Shown here piece after piece: positions 34,001 to 43,700 of a DNA stretch of 47,753 bases. How positions within the stretch are numbered: position 1 is the stretch's first letter; each line of letters opens with the position of its first letter. The notes below the pieces were generated by a model, which was not told the DNA's origin, made no database searches, and saw nothing but the letters and a program-made list of their open reading frames with translations. The stretch is from positions 1 to 47,753 of the forward strand of contig JAUCBJ010008908.1 of NCBI GenBank assembly GCA_032718475.1. Direction: 5' to 3'. This DNA comes from Nemertoderma westbladi. Taxonomy: Eukaryota; Xenacoelomorpha; Nemertodermatida; Nemertodermatidae. Made by a program: the position numbers and the translations under genes.

Positions 34001-35027
34001 TGTTTACTGAGGCTAGTCTAGTGACTTGCCTCAGATTCACCAATGGCTTTGTTGGTCGGGGTGGAACATGAGAGTAGCCTCCAACTCCAGAATCCCTCTC
34101 CCCATCACAATCTGGCCTCCCTGGTGACCCAGGGTTTGGGCCAGAAAGGTCATCAGGAAAGGGACTCAAAGAATTGTTGGCTGCTCTCTCTCCAGTAGGG
34201 GGTGAGACAGGCAGCCGGTCAGGAGTTAACTGACGCCTGTGAGGCCGATTGTGTCCGGTAATTCCACTGGCCTCTAGTGGCCGGACCTCCGCATTGCTAA
34301 TGTAATCCATAGTGGGGGTTGGGGGGTGCTTTTTTGCCGAGTCAGCTCTCGGGGCAAATACCACACCCTGGTTTGCCATTCCACAGGGTGGGTGTCGCAA
34401 TGGAGTCAGATATGAGGCCCATCACCCATATCTACTCTGGCGCACATGACCCACCATTGGCTTTTGCAGCTCATCTGCTGGGTCATGCCAGGTACCCTTG
34501 CTGCCAGGTGCAGGTCGCAGTGAAGTGCTCTCAGAGTGGACATGAGAACACTCTACTCCTGACCAGCCATTGGTAGATCACCATCTGCCTGGTCAGGCCA
34601 TATACCCCTGCAGCCAAGTATATGGGTCCTTAATCCAGGACCAAGGGCGTCCTTATCCCAGAACGAAGGGGGTCCTAGTTACAGGACCAGATTTGCCCTA
34701 GTAAGAGGGTCTATGCAGCTACAGGTGGCACCTCCTTTATGCTGCATGGAGGTGGCAAGTTTTCTTGATCAATGACCTAGAATACCTGACCTGACTGATG
34801 ATCTCTAATGCAGATGCGTATCAAGCCTTTGCCTTCAATGGTGCCCTAGGCGCTATAGCCCTCAATGACTTATTTAGTTGACGGGGCTGAACCAACCCAC
34901 TCTTGATCAACTAAATAATGAATAGGCTATGCTTATCGGGCCTGCCCTACTGGGCTGACAGCTACAGGTAGTACCACATTACTGCCATAGTGGTAGCAGG
35001 ATCTGGGGACCTGACCTGACCTGAATA
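31030..35027 (-). mobile_element. RTE-like LINE, family A copy 2, full length, nested in LINE B
   Basis: A 4.0-kb element with a (TAG)n tail at 31030-31045, one long ORF and about 650 bp of 5' UTR (34380-35027). The UTR contains two diverged copies of a block of roughly 100 bp. The flanks share a 12-bp direct repeat TTGGCGGATATT (31018-31029 and 35028-35039), a clear target-site duplication. Removing the element and one repeat puts the two LINE B halves in the same ORF1 frame. The sequence is almost identical to copies 1 and 3, so it inserted recently. Confidence 0.93.
31076..34379 (-). pseudogene. LINE A endonuclease-reverse transcriptase ORF, frameshifted
   Basis: The likely ATG is at 34377-34379 (MANQGVVF); an upstream TTG is less likely. 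A proline-rich N-terminus of about 120 residues is followed by an APE endonuclease (VNTLTLGSPMRQGEL, VGVQEHRMQ, FLGDFNASL, SQIDHILFRR, SSDHRLIVAK). Next come a linker and the reverse transcriptase (LVPVPKKGN, FRGISLISIAAKLYNRIL, FVDFFKAFDSVSR, VLQGDTLAQFLF, LDFADDLG with FADD at 31848-31859). A 4-bp duplication of GGAT at 31624-31631, absent in copies 1 and 3, breaks the frame before the C-terminal domain, which continues to 31076. The LAPFLF proline of the other copies is a glutamine here. Domain order and motifs fit the RTE group. It is probably inactive. Confidence 0.9.
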
Positions 35028-35039
35028 TTGGCGGATATT

Positions 35040-35215
35040 GACTCCGCCCGAGCGTCGGCGAGTTTACCAATGGATATAGTATACATTGAACTCATGGATG
35101 AGATAGTTGTCGTTCTTCGTTGCTCGACGTACTTTTCTTGTCTTTGACTGACCAACGAGAAGAACGATCGAGTTCTGGATCTTGATAAATTCCTCTGCGT
35201 CTGACATGTTACCAT
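35040..35215 (-). mobile_element. LINE B ORF1 5' part, separated by the nested LINE A
   Basis: An ATG at 35213-35215 opens a frame (MVTCQTQRN...IGKLADARAE) that would run directly into the ORF1 frame at 31029 once the nested LINE A is removed. This explains the isolated short frame and marks the likely start of LINE B ORF1. No ORF1 domain is recognised in this part. Confidence 0.75.
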
Positions 35216-35322
35216 CAGATCGTTTTAGTTAATTCCATATTTAGTTCTTGTTAGTAATGATAAGCAATTAAAATGCTGTAGTCAAATATTATAATATTAA
35301 TTAAATAATAATTAATTAAATA

Positions 35323-35640
35323 TTAAGCATTAAAATAATAATAATAGTGGCTCAGACCAATATGACTTGGAACTATCGCTGTCCGTGCTTTATTCCTAGC
35401 TAATAAATACATAACTGCAAACATATCAAGGACAAGTGTAGAAATACCAGTCACCACATAAGTAAAGGTTACAGGGCCGTAATATTCTAACAGAAACCCA
35501 GTCAGCCATTGTAACACAACCCCACCAATAATAGCAGCGCCAGTACATTGGAACATAAACATCACACTTGTCATCTGAATACACTGACTCATCCACCCAG
35601 TCACTAGAGGTGATAATGGACTCTTTGAAGCAGCGAATTA
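35323..35640 (-). pseudogene. MFS-type transporter C-terminal fragment
   Basis: The frame runs from about 35640 to a stop at 35323. It contains MTSVMFMFQCTGAAIIGGVV, then LTGFLLEYYGPVTFTYVV and LDMFAVMYLLARNKA, that is, two hydrophobic helices separated by a GFLLEYYGP loop. The loop plus a following helix resembles the last helices of MFS sugar-transporter relatives such as the MFSD4 group. A TAA lies just upstream in frame and a possible AG acceptor near 35628, so this may be a terminal exon. No other exons are visible in the window, so a gene relic is equally possible. It lies about 110 bp beyond the LINE B 5' end. Confidence 0.5.
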
Positions 35641-35816
35641 ACAACTGAATATCCCAAAGGCTCTGACGTCGTTATAAAGAACAGTTGGACCAATAGAGCT
35701 AGCTAGTGTAGTTGAACAGTAAAAGAACATTAATGTGGAATATGGAACACAATAAACTGAACTGAACTGCATCGTGATATTGTAAATATAACCCAAAAAG
35801 TAGAGAGAATTTGTTT

Positions 35817-35942
35817 CTGAATTATTTCAACCGATAATTATTGGTAGTTTTAAATGAGACAATGAGGTCGAAATAATTCACTGTCTCATTTAAAACTACC
35901 TTACCTATAATTAGTTATCAGTGGAAATAATTCAACGTTATT
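35817..35942. repeat. Foldback with a perfect 19-bp stem
   Basis: GGTAGTTTTAAATGAGACA at 35843-35861 pairs perfectly with 35882-35900 across a 20-nt loop. Outside this, GAATTATTTC and GAAATAATTC extend the pairing to about 50 bp per arm with mismatches. The size fits a small MITE or a hairpin-forming transcript. Confidence 0.7.
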
Positions 35943-36072
35943 TAAATCGAGCAATAATATCAATCGAAATAATTCAGCATAGCAAAAATCATTTAAAACT
36001 ATCAATAATATCAAGCAAAAGCAAACAGTCGGCAGAGGCCGGAGACGACCTGAAGACTCCTCTTTCGATAGC

Positions 36073-36397
36073 TGCTACCCGAGGGTAGGGGTGGGCGCTA
36101 CTCCCTGCTTCCCGAAGGTAGGGGTGGGCGCTACTCCTATCTGCCACCCTAAGGTAGGGATGGGCGCTACTCGTATCTGCTACCCGAAGATAGGGGTGGG
36201 CGCTACTCCTATCTGCTACCCAAAGGTAGGGGTGGGCGCTACTCCTATCTGCTTCCCGAAGGTAGGGGTGGGCGCTACTCCTCTCTGCTACCCGAGGGTA
36301 GGGGTGGGCGCTACTCCTATCTGCTTCCCGAAGGTAGGGGTGGGCGCTACTCCTATCTGCTACCCGAAGGTAGGGGTGGGCGATACTCCTATCTGCT
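36073..36397 (+). repeat. 36-bp minisatellite, about 9 units
   Basis: The unit contains CTACCCGAAGGTAGGGGTGG followed by GCGCTACTCCTATCTG. CTACC and GGTAG form a short palindrome in each unit. Because 36 is a multiple of 3, one plus frame reads a regular GATPICYPKVGV 12-residue repeat. It joins directly to an RTE-like fragment at 36397. There is no evidence that it is translated. Confidence 0.93.
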
Positions 36398-36650
36398 TTG
36401 TGAGACGCCTCCTAAAGGACACTGGCCTTGAAGATGCGGATAATCTCGCGAAAGTCATGATAGGGAGTCATGGCGGTGTAACTATGTTGATAAGCCAGAA
36501 TAGCATTCTTAGTGCACGCTGCAATGGGTTTGCCAATTGTGAATTACATGGTGGTGACAAAATGTTTTTGTTAAGCTAGCAGATCATCGCATAGCATCTC
36601 AGTGTGCAGTTTCAATGCAACAGGCCGATTATAGTTGTAGTAATCCTAGG
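36397..36650 (+). mobile_element. Diverged RTE-like LINE 3' fragment
   Basis: The plus-strand frame reads FVRRLLKDTGLEDADNLAKV, matching the family A C-terminus FLRRILKDTGLKDADDLANV. It then decays, with a later remnant around AATAGCATTCTTAGTGCACG and a TAGTTGTAGTAAT tail near 36635. This is an older or related family in the opposite orientation to the other copies. Confidence 0.75.
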
Positions 36651-36810
36651 GGTAAACTGGAATAAAGTTTAAAAAAATAAAGAATAATAAAGTAGGCCTA
36701 ATTTAAAGATGCTACAGAAAATACTACAGAATTTATTTTCATACTATGTATAGGCTAACTATGATAGTGATTTGAGGAACTCGGGACAGCTGAGAGCGGT
36801 GCATCGAGTG

Positions 36811-38113
36811 ATGGGCGAGCCACAATGTAGACAGAACCATTCGTGTGAGGGTGGCTGGGCGAGCCACAATGTAGACAGAACCATTCGTTTGAGGGTGGCT
36901 GGGCGAGCCACAATGTAGACAGAACCATTCGTGTGAGTGTGGCTGGGCGAGCCACAATGTAGACAGAACCATTCGTGTGAGGGTGGATGGGCGAGCCACA
37001 ATGTAGAAGAACCATTCGTGTGAGGGTGGATGGGCGAGCCACAATGTAGACAGAACCATTCGTGTGAGGGTGGCTGGGCGAGCCACAATGTAGACAGCAC
37101 CATTCGTGTGAGGGTGGCTGGGCGAGCCACAATGTAGACAGAACCATTCGTGTGAGGGTGGAGGGGCGAGCCACAATGTAGACAGAACCATTGTGTGAGG
37201 GTGGCTGGGCGAGCCACAATGTAGACAGAACCATTCGTGTGAGGGTGGATGGGCGAGCCACAATGTAGAAAGAACCATTCGTGTGAGGGTGGATGGGCGA
37301 GCCACAATGTAGACAGAACCATTCGTGTGAGGGTGGATGGGCGAGCCACAATGTAGACAGAACCATTCGTGTGAGGGTGGATGGGCGAGCCACAATGTAG
37401 ACAGAACCATTCGTGTGAGGGTGGATGGGCGAGCCACAATGTAGACAGAACCATTCGTGTGAGGGTGGATGGGCGAGCCACAATGTAGACAGAACCATTC
37501 GTGTGAGGGTGGATGGGCGAGCCACAATGTAGACAGAACCATTCGTGTGAGGGTGGATGGGCGAGCCACAATGTAGACAGAACCATTCGTGTGAGGGTGG
37601 ATGGGCGAGCCACAATGTAGACAGAACCATTCGTGTGTGGGTGGATGGGCGAGCCACAATGTAGACAGAACCATTCGTGTGAGGGTGGATGGGCGAGCCA
37701 CAATGTAGACAGAACCATTCGTGTGAGGGTGGATGGGCGAGCCACAATGTAGACAGAACCATTCGTGTGAGAGTGGATGGGCGAGCCACAATGTAAACAG
37801 AACCATTCGTGTGAGGGTGGATGGGCGAGCCACAATGTAGACAGAACCATTCGTGTGAGGGTGGATGGGCGAGCCACAATGTAGACAGAACCATTCGTGT
37901 GAGGGTGGAGGGGCGAGCCACAATGTAGACAGAACCATTCGTGTGAGGGTGGATGGGCGAGCCACAATGTAGACAGAACCATTCGTGTGAGGGTGGATGG
38001 GCGAGCCACAATGTAGACAGAACCATTCGTGTGTGGGTGGATGGGCGAGCCACAATGTAGACAGAACCATTCGTGTGAGAGTGGGTGGGCGAGCCACAAT
38101 GTAGACAGAACCA
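36811..38113. repeat. 44-bp minisatellite, about 30 units
   Basis: Highly regular units with the core GGGCGAGCCACAATGTAGAC followed by AGAACCATTCGTGTGAGGGTGGAT. The minus strand has no stop within the unit, and 44 is not a multiple of 3, so long open frames occur in all three minus frames; they are artefacts. GGGCGAGCCAC is shared with dispersed repeat X. Confidence 0.97.
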
Positions 38114-38117
38114 TAAT

Positions 38118-38214
38118 ACATAAATTACATAAATTTTCTTGTTTTGGTTATAATAACGTGCCACCCACTGTAACCTGTACTATTGACACATAATTTTCTT
38201 GTTTTGGTTAGAAT
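38118..38214. repeat. 55-bp satellite, left remnant
   Basis: Nearly two units (TTTTCTTGTTTTGGTTATAA, CGTGCCAC, CTGTAACCTGTACTATTGAC) lie on the low side of a LINE A insertion. They belong to the array that resumes at 40091, so the LINE split the array. Confidence 0.88.
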
Positions 38215-38215
38215 A

Positions 38216-40084
38216 CTACTAGGACTAGGATCGGCATGCTGCATTGCAGCTGCATTTTTAAGAATGCTGTGCCGGCTTGTCAACAAAATTGCACCGCCAC
38301 AACTCCCTATCACCCATGACATTTGCTAGATCATCCGCATCTTTAAGGCCAGTGTCCTTTAAGATGCGTCTCAAGAAAGTCATGGGCTGTCCACCATGCT
38401 TATTCACTCCATGAGGCTGCCAAAGTACAAGATTATGCACTGGCTGGTCCTCACGGCGAAAGCAATGTCCTGCAAAGCGGAGGCGATTTTGTTCTAGTGT
38501 CGAGCTTGGGGGAACCAATGAGACACCTCCAATGTTATATAGTGTCTGGTTGGAAATGTGTGCATTGTACTTGACACAATGAACCCGGCGTAGCATTCTT
38601 GTGAATGTGCCATCCAGAGATTTGGTGTCCTCAGCAGTTAGAGCCCAGCATGGACTCCCGTAGAGGAGTACTGGAACTACTGCTGCTCTAAATAATCGGA
38701 CCTTAAGTTTCCGATTAATTCTCGGTGACTTCCAAATCCTGGAAAGCCTATTCAAGGCTGCCCATGCCTTTCCCTTACGTATTCGAAGGTCCTCACCTGA
38801 CTTCCGGATCCATGATCCCAGGTAACAGAAGTCGTCCACATGCTCAAGCATACCATCCTTTGAGCTTATGCTCATCCGATCACAGACTTGCTGAGGACTT
38901 TCTAAGTTAACTGTCAGAATTTTGGTCTTTCTGGAGTTAATAAAAAGACCAACACTAGAAGCAGCATGTTCTAATGAGCTGAGGAGCCGTTGGGCTCCCT
39001 CTAATGATTCTGAGAGTACTCCTAAGTCATCAGCAAAGTCTAGATCAGTTAGGTACTTGGCAGGATTTCCTCGACTTCTGGAGCCAGTAGGTGGAGTTAT
39101 CATCACCCCATCATCATTATAATGATCTAAGGACATGCGTAGAACATAGTCAACCACAATAATGAACAAGAATGGTGCAAGTGTGTCTCCTTGGAGGACG
39201 CCCCATAACACTTCAAATGGTTCTGTGTCACCGTCAACAGTAGACACAAATGTTGTCGAACCATCATATACTGATCTGATTGCTGCAATAATTTCATCAG
39301 GAATCCCATATAATGAAAGTATGCTGAACATACGTGAGCGAGAGACTGAATCAAAGGCCTTGAAGAAGTCAACAAAGATAACAGCCAGATGCCTGTCTTT
39401 CTTTTTTGATAACTCTTCAATTATCCTTCTAAGTGCCAAAATGGGCTCCATGGTCCCACGACCTTTACGGAACCCATTCTGATTTCCACGGAGCAGTCTC
39501 TCAATGGGATCCCTGATGCGATTTAATAGAATCCTATTGTATAGCTTTGCAGCAATCGAGATCAATGAGATTCCACGAAAAGAACCATAGAGTGTTAGGT
39601 TGCCCTTCTTGGGAACTGGCACCAACTTATTTGTTTTCATTTCTTGTGGGACTCTTGTTGTTCGGTACATGTCTACTATGATGGGATAGATGAGCTTTAA
39701 ACACTCAGGTATTTTAAAGACCTCAGGGGGAACACCATCTACTCCACTGGCACGATTGGTCTTAATGCTCTTTGCAGCAGCCTTCACTTCTGCAAAGGAG
39801 ATATCGCCAATGGGAATATCTGGGAGTACAGACTCAGACACTTTTACTTCTATAAAGTTATCAGGCAATACCCTGTCATTATTGAGGAGCTTTTCAAAGT
39901 GGGCTTTCCAACCATTGAGGCGATCGGCTGGTGATTCAGCCTTAACCTTGGTGGTTGGTTGGCTTTTCCGCCCAGTAAGCAGATTGATCGATTTCCATGC
40001 CTGGGATGATTGCCTGCTGTCATCAGCATCATTGATGGCATCAACCTGTTGGTTTATTAGCTCCTGTAGATTAGCAGAGTACTG
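38216..40084 (-). mobile_element. RTE-like LINE, family A copy 3, 5'-truncated
   Basis: Contains the whole reverse transcriptase region and tail but no endonuclease. The RT frame is open from the truncation point to its stop at 38258, with FVDFFKAFDSVSR, LQGDTLAPFLF and LDFADDLG (FADD at 39026-39037). Homology to copy 2 stops at 40084. The (TAG)-type tail is at 38216-38230. A 6-bp direct repeat AGAATA (38210-38215 and 40091-40096) is a plausible target duplication, with six extra bases at the 5' junction. Confidence 0.92.
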
Positions 40085-40288
40085 AATAGCAGAATAACGT
40101 GCCACTGTAACCTGTACTATTGACATAAGTTTCATGTTTTGATTAGAATAACGTGCCACTGTAACCTGTACTATTGACATAAGTTTCATGTTTTGATTAG
40201 AATAACGTGCCACTGTAACCTGTACTATTGACATAAGTTTCTTGTTTTGGTTAGAATAACGTGCTACTGTAACCTGTTCTATTGACAA
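38258..40288 (-). pseudogene. Chimeric frame: satellite-encoded start fused to LINE A RT
   Basis: The open frame starts in the 55-bp satellite, giving repeated MSIVQVTVARYSNQN units, and runs without a stop into the truncated LINE A reverse transcriptase. About 70 residues come from satellite and junction and about 600 from the LINE. The RT motifs are intact. Translation is not supported by any promoter evidence, and without the endonuclease it would not be an autonomous element. Confidence 0.6.
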
Positions 40289-43200
40289 AAATTTTCTTGT
40301 TTTGGTTGGAATAACGTATCACTGTAACCTGTTCTATTGACTTATTGACTTTAGTTTTTAATGTTTTGGATAGAATAACGTACCACTGTAACCTGTTCTA
40401 TTGACATAAATTATCTTGTTTTGGTTAGAATAACGCGCCACTGTAACCTGTTCTATTGACATAAATTATCTTGTTTTCGTTAGAATAACGTGCCACTGTA
40501 ACCTGTTCTATTGACATAAATTATCTTGTTTTGGTTAGAATAACGCGCCAGTGTAACCTGTTCTATTGACTTTAGTTTTTATTGTTTTGGATAGAATAAC
40601 GTACCACTGTAACCTGTTCTATTGACTTTAGTTTTTAGTGTTTTGGATAGAATAACGTACCACTGTAACCTGTTCTATTGACATAAATTATCTTGTTTTG
40701 GTTAGAATAACGCGCCACTGTAACCTGTTCTATTGACATAAATTATCTTGTTTTGGTTAGAATAACGTGCCACTGTAACCTGTTCCATTGACATAAGTTT
40801 TCTTGTTTTGGTTAGAATAACGTATCACTGTAACCTGTTCTATTGACTTTAGTTTTTAGTGTTTTGGATAGAATAACGTACCACTGTAACCTGTTCTATT
40901 GACATAAATTATCTTGTTTTGGTTAGAATAACGCGCCACTGTAACCTGTTCTATTGACATAAATTATCTTGTTTTGGTTAGAATAACGTGCCACTGTAAC
41001 CTGTTCTATTGACATAAATTTTCTTGTTTTGGTTAGAATAACGTATCACTGTAACCTGTTCTATTGACTTTAGTTTTTAGTGTTTTGGATAGAATAACGT
41101 ACCACTGTAACCTGTTCTATTGACTTTAGTTTTCTAGTGTTTTGGTTAGAATAACGTGCCACTGTAACCTGTTCTATTGACATCAATTATCTTGTTTTGG
41201 TTAGAATAACGTGCCACTGTAACCTGTTCTATTGACATAAATTTTCTTGTTTTGGTTAGAATAACGTATCACTGTAACCTGTTCTATTGACTTTAGTTTT
41301 TATTGTTTTGGAAAGAAGAACGTGCCACTGTAACCTGTTATATTGACATAAATTATCTTGTTTTGGTTAGAATAACGTGCCACTGTAACCTGTTCTATTG
41401 ACATAAATTATCTTGTTTTGGTTAGAATAACGTGCCACTGTAACCTGTTCTATTGACATAAATTTTCTTGTTTTGGTTAGAATAACGTGCCACTGTAACC
41501 TGTTCTATTGACATAAATTATCTTGTTTTGGTTAGAATAACGTGCCACTGTAACCTGTTCTATTGACATAAATTATCTTGTTTTGGTTAGAATAACGTGC
41601 CACTGTAACCTGTTCTATTGACATAAATTTTCTTGTTTTGGTTAGAATAACGTATCACTGTAACCTGTTCTATTGACTTTAGTTTTTAGTGTTTTGGATA
41701 GAATAACGTGCCACTGTAACCTGTTCTATTGACATAAATTATCTTGTTTTGGTTAGAATAACGTGCCACTGTAACCTGTTCTATTGACATAAATTATCTT
41801 GTTTTGGTTAGAATAACGTGCCACTGTAACCTGTTCTATTGACATAAATTTTCTTGTTTTGGTTAGAATAACGTATCACTGTAACCTGTTCTATTGACAT
41901 AAATTTTCTTGTTTTGGTTAGAATAACGTACCACTGTAACCTGTTCTATTGACATAAATTTTCTTGTTTTGGTTAGAATAACGCGCCACTGTAACCTGTT
42001 CTATTGACATAAATTATCTTGTTTTGGTTAGAATAACGCGCCACTGTAACCTGTTCTATTGACATAAATTATCTTGTTTTGGTTAGAATAACGTGCCACT
42101 ATAACCTGTTCTATTGACATAAATTTTCTTGTTTTGGTTAGAATAACGTATCACTGTAACCTGTTCTATTGACTTTAGTTTTTAGTGTTTTGGATAGAAT
42201 AACGTGCCACTGTAACCTGTTCTAGTGACATAAATTATCTTGTTTTGGTTAGAATAACGTGCCACTGTAACCTGTTCTAGTGACATAAATTATCTTGTTT
42301 TGGTTAGAATAACGTGCCACTGTAACCTGTTCTATTGACATAAATTTTCTTGTTTTGGTTAGAATAACGTATCGCTGTAACCTGTTCTATTGACTTTAGT
42401 TTTTAGTGTTTTGGATAGAATAACGTGCCACTGTAACCTGTTCTAGTGACATAAATTATCTTGTTTTGGTTAGAATAACGTGCCACTGTAACCTGTTCTA
42501 TTGACATAAATTATCTTGTTTTGGTTAGAATAACGTGCCACTGTAACCTGTTCTAGTGACATAAATTATCTTGTTTTGGTTAGAATAACTTGCCACTGTA
42601 ACCTGTTCTATTGACATAAATTATCTTGTTTTGGTTAGAATAACGTGCCACTGTAACCTGTTCTATTGACATAAATTATCTTGTTTTGGTTAGAATAACG
42701 TGCCACTGTAACCTGTTCTATTGACATAAATTATCTTGTTTTGGTTAGAATAACGTGCCACTGTAACCTGTTCTATTGACATAAATTATCTTGTTTTGGT
42801 TAGAATAACGTGCCACTGTAACCTGTTCTAGTGACATAAATTATCTTGTTTTGGTTAGAATAACGTGCCACTGTAACCTGTTCTATTGACATAAATTATC
42901 TTGTTTTGGTTAGAATAACGTGCCACTGTAACCTGTTCTATTGACATAAATTATCTTGTTTTGGTTAGAATAACGTGCCACTGTAACCTGTTCTATTGAC
43001 ATAAATTATCTTGTTTTGGTTAGAATAACGTGCCACTGTAACCTGTTCTATTGACATAAATTTTCTTGTTTTGGTTAGAATAACGTATCACTGTAACCTG
43101 TTCTATTGACTTTAGTTTTTATTGTTTTGGATAGAATAACGTACCACTGTAACCTGTTCTATTGACATAAATTATCTTGTTTTGGTTAGAATAACGCGCC

Positions 43201-43530
43201 ACTGTAACCTGTTCTATTGACATAAATTATCTTGTTTTGGTTAGAATAACGTGCCACTGTAACCTGTTCTATTGACATAAATTTTCTTGTTTTGGTTAGA
43301 ATAACGTATCACTGTAACCTGTTCTATTGACTTTAGTTTTTAGTGTTTTGGATAGAATAACGTGCCACTGTAACCTGTTCTAGTGACATAAATTATCTTG
43401 TTTTGGTTAGAATAACGTGCCACTGTAACCTGTTCTATTGACATAAATTATCTTGTTTTGGTTAGAATAACGTGCCACTGTAACCTGTTCTAGTGACATA
43501 AATTATCTTGTTTTGGTTAGAATAACGTAT
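40091..43530. repeat. 55-bp satellite array, about 62 units
   Basis: The unit core is AATAACGTGCCACTGTAACC, then TGTTCTATTGACATAAATTA, then TCTTGTTTTGGTTAG. A second unit type replaces the middle with CTTTAGTTTTTAGTGTTTTG and is paired with CGTATCAC or CGTACCAC. These variants recur often about 220-227 bp apart, suggesting a partial four-unit higher-order repeat. The array ends about 20 bp before the PITP poly(A) signal. Confidence 0.97.
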
Positions 43531-43548
43531 CACAACGTATCACTTCCG

Positions 43549-43554
43549 TTTATT
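43549..43554 (-). promoter_or_regulatory. PITP polyadenylation signal
   Basis: TTTATT on the plus strand gives AATAAA on the minus strand, about 147 nt after the stop at 43701-43703. It sits at the edge of the 55-bp satellite. Confidence 0.5.
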
Positions 43555-43700
43555 TCCCGGTTCCTTTGTCTCTATTACAATATCTACAACTGACATAAAT
43601 CACGAAATAATTTTAGTAGGTAGCCTACAATAATCATCATACAGCTCTTTACTTCCAACGAATAGGCCTAACGATTTCCGAAAGTGAAGGTATAAAACCT

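Noticed and set aside
31744-34576. Plus-strand open frames opposite the LINE A ORF (also at 5094-5596 opposite COPE and 9725-10122, 38725-40085)
   Set aside because: They are antisense shadows of well-supported minus-strand proteins and lack their own family features.
36739-38164. Three overlapping minus-strand frames of about 450-470 codons with HCGSPIHPHTNGSVYIVARP repeats
   Set aside because: Same artefact: a 44-bp repeat without stops read in three frames.
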